A DNA stretch of 64,000 bases from Nocardia higoensis NBRC 100133 (GTDB lineage Bacteria > Actinomycetota > Actinomycetes > Mycobacteriales > Mycobacteriaceae). The notes below the pieces were generated by a model that had not been told where the DNA came from, ran no database searches, and saw nothing but the letters and a program-made list of their open reading frames with translations. A program made the position numbers and the translations under genes. Positions 40,735 to 49,185 of the stretch are shown here, in pieces. The DNA is taken from NCBI RefSeq assembly GCF_000308595.1, contig NZ_BAGA01000139.1, positions 1 to 64,000 on the forward strand, given 5' to 3'. Each line of letters begins with the position of its first letter. Positions within the stretch are counted from its first letter, which is position 1.

Positions 40735-43152
40735 TCAGTGGATGAAGCCGTCGTCCATCGGGTCGGCCGCGCCACCGCTCTCGACACCGGCTCCGGCCGT
40801 GCCGAACAGCCCGGCCTCGCCCGATCCGGTGAGCGAACCGCCGAGACCCGAGCCGAACGCGCTGGACACATCGACCGCCGACCAGGTGCCCGCCGCACCG
40901 GCCACCGAACCACCGACCCCGGCCGTCGCATCGAGCGAGTGCGACACCGATCCGCCCAGCGAGCCGCTCGCATCCGCGGCCCCCGTCAGGCCGCCGGCCG
41001 GACCGCCCGCGATCTCCGTACCGCCGGTCAGGCCGCCCGTGGTGTCCACACCGCCGGTCAAGCCGCCCGTGGCATCCGTCGCACCGGAGAACACGCCCGT
41101 TACCTGTGTGCCGCCCGACAGACCGGACTCGAGTCCTGCCGTCGCACCACCACCGAACCCGGCTCCTACGCCGCCCCCCAGCCCCAGGCCGGCTCCGAGC
41201 CCCGCCTCCAGACCCGTTCCCAGCCCAGCCTCCAGACCGGCTCCGAGTCCCGCCTCCAGACCCGTTCCGAACCCAGCCTCCAGACCGGTTCCCACACCCG
41301 CCTCCAGGCCTGCGTCGAGACCCGCCTCCAGTCCCGCGTCGAGAGCCGAGCCCAGCCCGGCTCCCGATGCGGTCCCGAGCCCGATGTCCAACCCCCCGCC
41401 CGATCCGATCTCCAGCCCGGTCCCGAGGCCGGCGCCCACGCCCGACAGGGCATCGACCGCGCCCGCCACACCGCCGGAAAGGCCTGACACGCCGTCGAAC
41501 GCGCCCCCGGCTCCGATCGCAGCGCCCAGCCCCGTTTCCAGCCCGGCGTCCACCGCCGCTCCGGCACCGGCAAGGGCACCGGCACCAGCAGTGACGGACC
41601 CTTCTACCGCGCCGCCCGACCCGGTTGCCGCGCCGACGCCCGCCTCGACCGCCCCGTCGATCGCCGTCCCGAGCCCCCCGCTCAACCCGGCGCCCGTCTC
41701 CGTACCCGCACCGACCGCTGCGCCGATGGCCGCGCCGAGGCCTGTCCCGAGGCCGGTGGTCGCATCGAGTCCACCAGCGATCTCACCCCCTACCCCGGCG
41801 ACCACCCCCAACCCGGTGTCGAGGCCGACGCCCAGGTCCGCACCGGCCCCCACCGCGCCACCGAGACCCGCCGTCACATCACCGACCGCACCCACCACAC
41901 CATTCAGACCCGCCCCCACGGTGCCCGCCAGATCACCGCCGACGCCCACCGCGCCATCGATACCCGCCGCCACGGTGCCCGCCAGATCACCATCGATCCC
42001 CACCGCGCCACCGAGACCCGCCGTCACATCACCGACCGCACCGACAGCGCCGTCCAGTCCCGCTCCGATATCACCGGCCGAGCCCGCACCGGCACCGACC
42101 GCGCCACCGAGACCGGCCGCCGCCCCACCGACCGCACCCACGACACCGTTGGCGCCCGCGCCCACATCGCTCCTCAGACCACCACCGACACCGATCGCAC
42201 CGCCGAGACCGGCGGCCACATCACCAACCGCTCCGACGACACCGTCGAGACCGGCACCCACGCTCCCCACCAAGCCGCCACCGACACCGGCCCCGAGCCC
42301 GCCGCCGAGACCAGCCGCCACCTCACCAACCGCACCGGCACCTGCGCCCAATGCCCCACCGAGCCCTGCCGTCACGTCCCCGACCGCACCCACCGCACCG
42401 TTCAGTCCCGCACCCAGACCCGCCGCCACATCACCAACCGCGCCGGCGCTTGCATCCAATGCCCCACCGAGCCCTGCCGTCACGCCCCCGACGGCACCCA
42501 CCGCACCGTTCAGCCCGGCACCGATGCCCGCCGCCAGATCCGCACCGGCACCCAACGCACCGCCCAGACCCGCCGTCACGTCACCGACCGCACCCACCGC
42601 ACCGTTCAGCCCGGCGCCGATGCCCGCCGCCAGATCCGCACCGGCACCCAACGCACCGCCCAGACCCGCTGTCACGTCACCGACCGCACCCACCGCACCG
42701 TTCAGCCCGGCGCCGATGTCCGCCGCGAGGTCGGCTCCGATTCCGATCGCAGCACCGAGGCCGAGATCCAGCCCGGCCCCGAGGTCGAGCCCGGCCCCGA
42801 GGTCGAGATCTCCGCCGAGGCCCGCTCCGGCGTTCCCGCCGAGGTTCAGGCCCAGGTCGGCGGCGACGCCGGTGGCGGCTTCGATGCCGGCGCCCGCGGC
42901 GGCTCCCGCTACGGCTGCGCCGGTGGCCGCTGCCGTGGTGCCGCCCGCGGCGACGATGGCGGACAGCTGGGAGCCACCGCTGACCAGAGCCGATTCGGCG
43001 ACCATGGGGGCGACAGCGGCGATGTCCTCGGCGGTGACCTCGCACAGTCCCGCGGCGGTGAGGGCGGCCTGGGGGTCGGCGCAGTAGCCGGTGGCCGCCT
43101 CGCGGTCGCGCAGCAGGCCGAGGATGAACTCGAGAATCGCGTTGGGGGTCAT
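40735..43152 (-). CDS. iniB: IniB-like Gly/Ala-rich repeat protein
   Basis: An 805-residue protein. Residues 1-50 form the IniB N-terminal domain (MTPNAILEFILGLLRDREAATGYCADPQAALTAAGL). Almost all the rest is Gly/Ala/Leu/Val repeat: 32-residue units GAGLNGAVGAVGDVTAGLGGALGAGADLAA in the first half, and eight-residue GLEAGLG units in the second. The M. tuberculosis protein is about 480 residues, so this one is much expanded. No signal peptide is obvious. ATG 43152 has CAGGAGA upstream. A structural or surface role is usually proposed; the mechanism is unknown. Confidence 0.85.
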   Translation of the reverse strand: MTPNAILEFILGLLRDREAATGYCADPQAALTAAGLCEVTAEDIAAVAPMVAESALVSGGSQLSAIVAAGGTTAAATGAAVAGAAAGAGIEAATGVAADLGLNLGGNAGAGLGGDLDLGAGLDLGAGLDLGLGAAIGIGADLAADIGAGLNGAVGAVGDVTAGLGGALGAGADLAAGIGAGLNGAVGAVGDVTAGLGGALGAGADLAAGIGAGLNGAVGAVGGVTAGLGGALDASAGAVGDVAAGLGAGLNGAVGAVGDVTAGLGGALGAGAGAVGEVAAGLGGGLGAGVGGGLVGSVGAGLDGVVGAVGDVAAGLGGAIGVGGGLRSDVGAGANGVVGAVGGAAAGLGGAVGAGAGSAGDIGAGLDGAVGAVGDVTAGLGGAVGIDGDLAGTVAAGIDGAVGVGGDLAGTVGAGLNGVVGAVGDVTAGLGGAVGAGADLGVGLDTGLGVVAGVGGEIAGGLDATTGLGTGLGAAIGAAVGAGTETGAGLSGGLGTAIDGAVEAGVGAATGSGGAVEGSVTAGAGALAGAGAAVDAGLETGLGAAIGAGGAFDGVSGLSGGVAGAVDALSGVGAGLGTGLEIGSGGGLDIGLGTASGAGLGSALDAGLEAGLDAGLEAGVGTGLEAGFGTGLEAGLGAGLEAGLGTGLEAGLGAGLGLGGGVGAGFGGGATAGLESGLSGGTQVTGVFSGATDATGGLTGGVDTTGGLTGGTEIAGGPAGGLTGAADASGSLGGSVSHSLDATAGVGGSVAGAAGTWSAVDVSSAFGSGLGGSLTGSGEAGLFGTAGAGVESGGAADPMDDGFIH
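41170..41350 (-). repeat. 24-bp coding repeats in iniB
   Basis: Tandem units of 24 bases encode eight-residue repeats of the form GLEAGLG[AT]. At least six imperfect copies are seen. They are in frame and under coding constraint. Confidence 0.75.
42505..42720 (-). repeat. 96-bp tandem repeats in iniB
   Basis: Copies begin at 42505, 42601 and 42697, exactly 96 bases (32 codons) apart. The first two are nearly identical at DNA level and the third diverges after about 25 bases. Near-identity indicates recent duplication; older diverged copies continue down to about 41850. Confidence 0.88.
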
Positions 43153-43229
43153 TCGGATCGTCTCCTGAAGATGGGCGGGCCGAAGCGCTCCGCACTCGTT
43201 GGAATACCTGTCACGCTAGGTAGCCGGAG

Positions 43230-43244
43230 CGTTACGGCGTAACG
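43230..43244. promoter_or_regulatory. palindrome in iniB / hsp70-like divergent promoter
   Basis: CGTTAC-GGC-GTAACG, six-base perfect arms, lies 78 bases upstream of the iniB start. It is a candidate operator, possibly for the IniR-like activator encoded next door; this is inference. Confidence 0.5.
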
Positions 43245-43298
43245 GGGACGAGCCCTGATATCCGTCGCGCGAACGCATTAGGGGACAGCCGGGCGTTA

Positions 43299-43327
43299 GG
43301 GGAATTTCCCCCAAAATCCCCGGGGGA
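43299..43327. promoter_or_regulatory. double G/C palindrome in divergent promoter region
   Basis: GGGGAATTTCCCC (43299-43311) is followed after five bases by TCCCCGGGGGA (43317-43327), giving two symmetric sites about 18 bases centre to centre. The 328-base gap 43153-43480 contains no gene and must hold both ini promoters. Confidence 0.45.
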
Positions 43328-43480
43328 AGTAACAACGGTGACACAGCAACCGACAGAGGTGGCAGGTTCGGTCGGCCCCTGGGCCGCACCGCGAAATGGC
43401 AACGGCGCCACACCCTGCTCCACGCGACATCGGTCAACCCGCGATCCCCGGCGGATCACCCAGTCTCCGAAGAGGTTCAC

Positions 43481-45268
43481 ATGACAGAGCTTCAGGCGCT
43501 CGGCATCACCATCGGGTCGGCCGGTACGGTCGCGGTCGCCACGGGTGGGACCGGCGCCCCGGACACCGATCCGGCCGGCGCCGGCCTCGTGCTGACCCAC
43601 CGCAGCGCGTTGCGCCTGAACCGCACGGGCGGAGCCCATTTCGCCGACGCCGGCGCACCACACGCGGACGGCATTGTGCTGGAGGGCTTTCCATCCAGAG
43701 TCGGCGACCCGGTGGCCATCCTGGCCGACGACGGCTCCGGCCACGCCGCCCAGGACCTGGTGGCCATCGCGGTCGACCGCCTGATCGAAGAGACCACCGC
43801 CGCCACCGGAGACCGTCCGGCGGCGGCGGTGCTCTGTCACCCCGCGTGGTGGTCCGCGCACACCGTCGAGTTGCAGCGCGGCGCGCTCGCCGGCACCGGC
43901 GCCACCGAGCTGACGCTGATGCCCGAACCACTGGCGGCGACCCGCTGGCTGGAGGCCGCGTACGGACCGCTCGCCGGCGACGCGCTCGTCGTTCTCGATC
44001 TCGGCGCGACCGGAGCCAGCGCGACAGTCGTGCGCACCGGCCCGCACTCAGCCACCTCGGCGACGGTCCGTTCCGAGGAACCCGCGGGCGACGAATTCGA
44101 TCTCCTCACCATGCGCTATGTCTTGGCAAATGCCCTCGGCGACAGGGATATCGATCCGTTCGATCCGGTGACCGAGCGCCGGCTGGCGATATTGCGCGAA
44201 AATTGCCGCGCCGCGAAGGAAATTCTGTCCGGAAATACCGCGACGGCGGTTCATGTTCCGCTGGACGGCGCGAGTGGTCGAGTTCGCCTGATACGCGACG
44301 AACTCGAGGAATTGTTGCGCGGCCATCTGCTGACCTGCCTCGATCTCATCCGCGACGCGGTGCACCGCGCCGGCCTCGGCCTCGGGGATGTGGACCGGAT
44401 CCTCCTCATCGGCGGCGGCGCATCGATTCCCCTGGTAGCCGAATTGATTTCGGGCGAATTCGGCCTACCCGTGGTGGCCGCGCCCGAGCCCGCGCACACC
44501 GCGGCCAGGGGCGCGGCTCTCGCGGCCGCCGACCTGATCGCCCACGCCGTGCCCGACACTCTCGCCGAGGCCGAGACCACCGAACTCGCGCGGGTCGTTC
44601 CCTCCGCCACCGCCGCCGCCGAACTTCCCCGCACCACCCGCCGCCGCCGGCTCGGCGGCGGACAACGCGCCGGAGTCCTCGCCGCCGCGGTCGCCGCCAT
44701 CGCCCTCCTGGCCACCGGCACCGTCGCGGTCGGCCCCGGCCTGCCGAGCGACGCCGCGCCACCGGCTCCGGCCGAACGGACCGAGGTCGCGCCCGCTCCC
44801 GGTGCGGCCACCCCCGCGACAGCGAACGCCCCGGACTCGTCCGCCCCCGCGGGCGTGGACTCACCGGCCGCCGAACAGCCGGGATCCCCGGCCCGGTCCG
44901 ATTCCGCTGCGGCGCTACCCGGTTCGCCGACCGCCACCGGCCGACCGGACGCCGGGCAATCCCCGGCCGGACAACCAGCCGAAGCCGTCCCCACCGGCGG
45001 TCAGGCCCCGGCCGACATCCCGGTCTCCCAGCCCGAGCCGGGAGACCGGCCCGCCCCGGCGCCGGCTCCGAGCCCCTCGCAGGGCGGCGGATACACACCC
45101 GCGCCCGCCCCGTCGACCGGCGGCCTCGGCAACACCGTCGGCAACACTCTCGGCGGCGTCGTCGGCGGCGTGGGCGAGGGTGTCGGCAAGGTCGGCGAAG
45201 GAGTCGGCAAGCTGGGCGAGGGCATCGGCGATGGCGTCGGCGGCGTACTCGGGGGCCTCGGTGGCTGA
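43481..45268 (+). CDS. membrane-anchored Hsp70-like protein
   Basis: A 595-residue protein. Residues 1-370 are an Hsp70/actin-type ATPase fold: phosphate 2 motif LVVLDLGATGASATVV near residue 168, the MPEPLAATRW connector, and adenosine motif RILLIGGGASIPLVAELI near 306. The first phosphate loop is GITIGSAGT instead of GIDLGTT, so ATP hydrolysis may be altered. There is no substrate-binding domain. Instead comes one membrane helix (about 407-428), a Pro/Ala-rich stretch, and a Gly-Val repeat tail (VGEGVGKVGEGVGKLGEG). It is divergent from iniB and overlaps the IniR-like gene by eight bases. Confidence 0.8.
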   Translation: MTELQALGITIGSAGTVAVATGGTGAPDTDPAGAGLVLTHRSALRLNRTGGAHFADAGAPHADGIVLEGFPSRVGDPVAILADDGSGHAAQDLVAIAVDRLIEETTAATGDRPAAAVLCHPAWWSAHTVELQRGALAGTGATELTLMPEPLAATRWLEAAYGPLAGDALVVLDLGATGASATVVRTGPHSATSATVRSEEPAGDEFDLLTMRYVLANALGDRDIDPFDPVTERRLAILRENCRAAKEILSGNTATAVHVPLDGASGRVRLIRDELEELLRGHLLTCLDLIRDAVHRAGLGLGDVDRILLIGGGASIPLVAELISGEFGLPVVAAPEPAHTAARGAALAAADLIAHAVPDTLAEAETTELARVVPSATAAAELPRTTRRRRLGGGQRAGVLAAAVAAIALLATGTVAVGPGLPSDAAPPAPAERTEVAPAPGAATPATANAPDSSAPAGVDSPAAEQPGSPARSDSAAALPGSPTATGRPDAGQSPAGQPAEAVPTGGQAPADIPVSQPEPGDRPAPAPAPSPSQGGGYTPAPAPSTGGLGNTVGNTLGGVVGGVGEGVGKVGEGVGKLGEGIGDGVGGVLGGLGG

Positions 45269-47783
45269 AATCGCGGTCGACTCGCTCCCCTATGTGCGCG
45301 ACATTCTGCGCGAACTCGACAATCTCGATCGGCAGCCCGTCACCTGCCTGGTCCGCGGCCGGTCCGGCACCGGCAAGTCGACGCTGCTCACGCTGATCCG
45401 GTCGCGGCTGCGCGGCGCCGGAGTCGCCTTCCAGGAGCGTGCCGAGCTCCGCAACAGCCCCTCACGCAACGGTTCCGACCGGGCGCCCGGCGACGCGTTG
45501 ATCATCGATGATGCCCACACCCTGAGCGCGGACGAACTGGACACGCTGTGCGCCGTCATCGCTGCGGGCGGACGCACGGTGGTGGTGGCGACGCAGCCGC
45601 GCCCGCACGACCCGGCCCTGCGCGCGCTGGCCGAGGCGATGGCGCGCGGCGGCCGGGTGCTCGACCTGCGTCCACTGGGGACCAGCGATCTGCTGCCCTT
45701 CGCCAGGGAACTCGGCATGATGGTGCCGCGCCCGGTGGCCGAGCGCATCCATCAGCAGACCGGCGGCATTCGTGGCGGGGTCGTGGCGGCGCTCTCGGCG
45801 GCCTGCTCGGCCCGGCTGGACGCGAGCGTCCGCGCGGTCGACGAGGCGGTCGCGACCTGGGTACGCACCCAATTGGAGAACCTCGAACCCGATCTGCTGG
45901 AAACTCTCGCGGTGGCCACCACCGGCTCCGGCCTCGATGCGGGCGAACTCACCGACGTACTGGGGTTGCGGCCGGGTGAAGCCCACGCGCTCATCGACCG
46001 GGCCCGGGCGACCGCTCTGGTCACCGACGCCGATCTGCTGCTCGAACCGGCCATCGCACCGCTGCGGACCATGCTCGGTGACCGCCGGTTCGTCGCGGTG
46101 CAGCGCAGACTGCTCGGCACCCGGCTGGAGGCCGGGCTGTTGCGCGACAACACCGCGCTCATGCTGGCCGAATCCGGGGTGCGCGATCCGCGGCTGGCCG
46201 GTTTTCTCACCGAGGCCGCCGAACGTCACGGCGACACCGCGGCGCGCTACTACGCGGCCGCCACCACCGCGGGCGCCGACCCGGCGAGGCTGGCGCTGCG
46301 CTGGGCCGAGGCCGCCGCCCTCGCCGGCGACGGCGATACCGCGATGCGCCTGGCGGAGCCGGTGCTCGCCGACTCCGGCGCCACCGCCGACGACATGGCC
46401 ACGGCGGTGCGGATCTGTGCGGGCGTGCTGACCCGGCGCGGTCTGGCGGGCCGGGCGGCCAAGCTGTATCGCTGGCTCGGCGCCGACCGGGTGGGGCCGG
46501 ACTGGGCGGTCGGCGCGACAGTGCTGAACCTGACCGGCGACCCCGCCGGGGCACACGAGCTGTCCGCGAGCGCGGGGCAGTGGCCACCGACCGAGGCCGG
46601 GGAGCACACCCGGATCATCGCGACGGCGCTCGGCGGCAGCCTCGATGGTTCCGAATCCGACAGCGCGAGAGCCATTTCCGCGCTGATCCAGACCGTGCAC
46701 GCCGATGCGGGCATCGACCGGTTCCTGCCCTGCGGCGCGCTGCCGGTCGCCGCGCTGCTGAGCCTGAGCGCCGGGCAGCCGCACCGGGCGGGTGACGCGC
46801 TGCGCCGGGCGGCCGCCTCCGGACTGCGCACCCCGCAGTTGACCGTGCTCGCCGCCTGGACGGCCATGCTCGGCGGCAACGAGAAGGTCGCCGCGCGCAC
46901 GCTCGCCGCGGTGGACTTCACCCGCCTGGACCGGCGCGATCAACTGCTCGCCCACGGCGCCGCCGTCGGCCTCGCCCGGCGCGCGGGCGACCACACCGCC
47001 CTGACCAGGGCCTGGCGGGCCGCCTGCCCGCTGTTCGACGACGTGGACGCCGACCTGCTCGCGGTCCTGCCGGTCGGCGAACTGCTGCTGGCCGGCATCC
47101 GGCTGCACGACGAAGCGCGGGTGCGTCCCCTGGTCGAGGCGACCGAGGTGGTGCTGCGCAGGCAGGGCAGCCCGCCCGCCTGGTCCAACGCCTTCCACTG
47201 GTACGGGGTGCAGGCCGCGATCGCCCGCGAGCGTCCCGACGAGCTGCTGCCGCCCGCGCAATCGCTCAAACAGGCCGCCGAGGCCGGCGACCGGCACGCC
47301 GCCGTACTCGCCGACGCGGGCCGCACCTGGGTGCTCGTCCTGCGCGGCGAGGTGGACCTGCCCGCCGTGACTGCTGCGGTCACCGGATTGTCCGAAGCCG
47401 GCCTGATCTGGGATGCCGCCCGGCTGGCCAGCGAAGCCGCGCTCGCGGCCGCGGACTCCCCGACCGCGACCACACTGCTGAAGATGGCGCGTACCGTGCG
47501 TACCCGGGCACAACCGCAGGAGCAACCGGCCGCGCCCGCCGTTGTCCGCCGGACGCGGGCGACCCGCGCCGCCGAGCCTGCCGTGCTCAGCGATCGCGAA
47601 CGCGAAGTCGCCGAACTCGTCTTGCTCGGGCTGACCTACCGCGAGATCGGGGCGCGGCTCTATATCTCGGCCAAGACCGTGGAGCATCACATCGCCCGGA
47701 TCAGACGTCGGATCGGTGCCGGGTCGCGATCGGAGTTATTGTCGATGCTCCGCGCCATGGGACACGGGTCGCTGCTCGTGTGA
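45261..47783 (+). CDS. IniR-like LuxR-family ATPase regulator
   Basis: An 840-residue STAND-type regulator: Walker A GRSGTGKSTLL at 33-43, Walker B ALIIDDAHTL near 76-85, a long TPR-like region, and a LuxR helix-turn-helix at the C-terminus (LSDREREVAELVLLGLTYREIGARLYISAKTVEHH). Size, layout and location between iniB and etfD match M. tuberculosis IniR (Rv0339c), reported as the activator of iniBAC. It starts at GTG 45261 inside the end of the Hsp70-like gene, so the two are coupled. It may sense a cell-wall-derived ligand; that is inference. Confidence 0.8.
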   Translation: MAEIAVDSLPYVRDILRELDNLDRQPVTCLVRGRSGTGKSTLLTLIRSRLRGAGVAFQERAELRNSPSRNGSDRAPGDALIIDDAHTLSADELDTLCAVIAAGGRTVVVATQPRPHDPALRALAEAMARGGRVLDLRPLGTSDLLPFARELGMMVPRPVAERIHQQTGGIRGGVVAALSAACSARLDASVRAVDEAVATWVRTQLENLEPDLLETLAVATTGSGLDAGELTDVLGLRPGEAHALIDRARATALVTDADLLLEPAIAPLRTMLGDRRFVAVQRRLLGTRLEAGLLRDNTALMLAESGVRDPRLAGFLTEAAERHGDTAARYYAAATTAGADPARLALRWAEAAALAGDGDTAMRLAEPVLADSGATADDMATAVRICAGVLTRRGLAGRAAKLYRWLGADRVGPDWAVGATVLNLTGDPAGAHELSASAGQWPPTEAGEHTRIIATALGGSLDGSESDSARAISALIQTVHADAGIDRFLPCGALPVAALLSLSAGQPHRAGDALRRAAASGLRTPQLTVLAAWTAMLGGNEKVAARTLAAVDFTRLDRRDQLLAHGAAVGLARRAGDHTALTRAWRAACPLFDDVDADLLAVLPVGELLLAGIRLHDEARVRPLVEATEVVLRRQGSPPAWSNAFHWYGVQAAIARERPDELLPPAQSLKQAAEAGDRHAAVLADAGRTWVLVLRGEVDLPAVTAAVTGLSEAGLIWDAARLASEAALAAADSPTATTLLKMARTVRTRAQPQEQPAAPAVVRRTRATRAAEPAVLSDREREVAELVLLGLTYREIGARLYISAKTVEHHIARIRRRIGAGSRSELLSMLRAMGHGSLLV

Positions 47784-47822
47784 GTTCCGCGCGCGCCGAA
47801 CTACGCCGAAGCGAGGGATGTG

Positions 47823-48986
47823 ATGGCCACAGGGGTGGGCCTGCGGATCGCCGATGACGGGTGCACGGCCGCCGTCCTCACCGACGTCGGCGAACTGCAC
47901 TACATCGAGCGCGACTGCGTGCTGCACATGTCCGACGACGGCGATACCGTCCTCGGCGGCCCCGCGCCCGACGGTCCGGCGCACACCATCTCCGGCTTCG
48001 TGGCCAAGCTGGGTGATCCGGCGGGCATCCCGGTCGACGACGGCGAGGCCTATCGCGCCGAAGATCTGGTGGCCACCGCCCTGTTCTGCCTGATCAACCT
48101 CACCACCGAGCACCTCGCCGGGGCGGCGGAGTTCTACGCCACCCATCCCGGCGACTGGCCCGCCGAGTACGTGCAGGCGCTGCGCGAGGCGCTGGACTAT
48201 CTCGGGCTCAAGGCGGTGGTGCTGGCCAGCGAGGCCGACCTGCCCTCGGCCGAATCCGGCGCCCCCGGCAAGGCCTTCGCCTACGACGCCGCACGAGCCG
48301 CCCTGACCGCCGTGCTCGCCACCCCGGCCGGCCTGACCCCGCCGGACCCCACCACGGCGGAGAACTCCACGGTGGTCACCGACATCATTCCCGCGGTCGT
48401 CACACCCGAGCCCCAGCAGGCGTACTCGGCCGCGATGCCTGCCGCCGGATCGGTTGTGCCCGTGGTCGTTTCCGCCCCCGGGCAGCCGACCACCGCCGGT
48501 CCGACCGCGACCATCGCCGAACCGCAGACCGTCGGTCCACCGCCCGAGGCCGCGCAGCCACAGGACAAGCCGGGCAAACGGGTGCCGATGCTGGTCGCGG
48601 TGGCCGCGCTGGCCGGACTCGCGCTCGGCGGCGTCGGCGTAGCGGTGCTGTTCCAAGGTGAGCAGTCCCCCGCGCCGCCGAATTTCCCCGACGCCAAATC
48701 GGGCGCGTCCAGTACCTTCGCCCCGCCGCCGCCCACGCTCGCGACCTCGATGCTCCTCCCGCTGGAGCCCGCGCAGCCACCCGCCCCCGAGTCGACGACC
48801 GAGGCGCCGACCACCACCGAGGCGCCGACGACCACCCCGGAACCGACCACGACGACGCCACCGGTCACCACCACCCGGGAGCCCACCACCACGCAGCCGA
48901 CCACGACCACCCGGCGCAACCCGTTCGTGCCGTACGACCCCGGAACCGACGACTGGCGCACCCCGTACTGGCGTCAGGACCGCTGA
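47823..48986 (+). CDS. half-Hsp70 membrane protein with Thr-rich tail
   Basis: A 387-residue protein. Residues 1-145 align in pattern with the first lobe of the Hsp70-like protein encoded two genes upstream (GLRIADDGCTAAVLTD; ISGFVAKLGDPAGIPVDDGEAYRAEDLVATAL). The second lobe with the phosphate 2 and adenosine motifs is absent. A Pro/Ala linker, one membrane helix (MLVAVAALAGLALGGVGVAVLF) and an outer tail rich in TTTEAPTTT repeats follow. It cannot be a normal ATPase. ATG 47823 has GAGGG upstream. It is 39 bases after the IniR-like gene, probably in one operon. Function unknown. Confidence 0.75.
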   Translation: MATGVGLRIADDGCTAAVLTDVGELHYIERDCVLHMSDDGDTVLGGPAPDGPAHTISGFVAKLGDPAGIPVDDGEAYRAEDLVATALFCLINLTTEHLAGAAEFYATHPGDWPAEYVQALREALDYLGLKAVVLASEADLPSAESGAPGKAFAYDAARAALTAVLATPAGLTPPDPTTAENSTVVTDIIPAVVTPEPQQAYSAAMPAAGSVVPVVVSAPGQPTTAGPTATIAEPQTVGPPPEAAQPQDKPGKRVPMLVAVAALAGLALGGVGVAVLFQGEQSPAPPNFPDAKSGASSTFAPPPPTLATSMLLPLEPAQPPAPESTTEAPTTTEAPTTTPEPTTTTPPVTTTREPTTTQPTTTTRRNPFVPYDPGTDDWRTPYWRQDR

Positions 48987-49185
48987 CCGCCGGGCGTCCG
49001 ACGCGGTGACTGAGACAGTCGCCGACCACAGAACGCGGTTTGTGCCCTAGAGTGTGTCGCTGACCGTAGTCGCGGCCGTCAGGCCGGCGCACGGTCGAGC
49101 TGGACCACCTCTGTGCGCCAACGGATTCGCCACCGCTGGCCCACGGATTCACCTGGCACGCCTCGCGTGCCGACGAAGGGACTTC

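Noticed and set aside
41170..42720. Regular short repeats considered as CRISPR or satellite DNA
   Set aside because: Periods of 24 and 96 bases are multiples of three, keep the reading frame and have no unique spacers, so they are coding repeats.
40730..43087. 785-codon Pro/Ser/Ala-rich plus-strand frame opposite iniB
   Set aside because: It is the reverse reading of iniB Gly/Ala repeats. The minus strand has the IniB N-terminal domain, a ribosome site and operon context.
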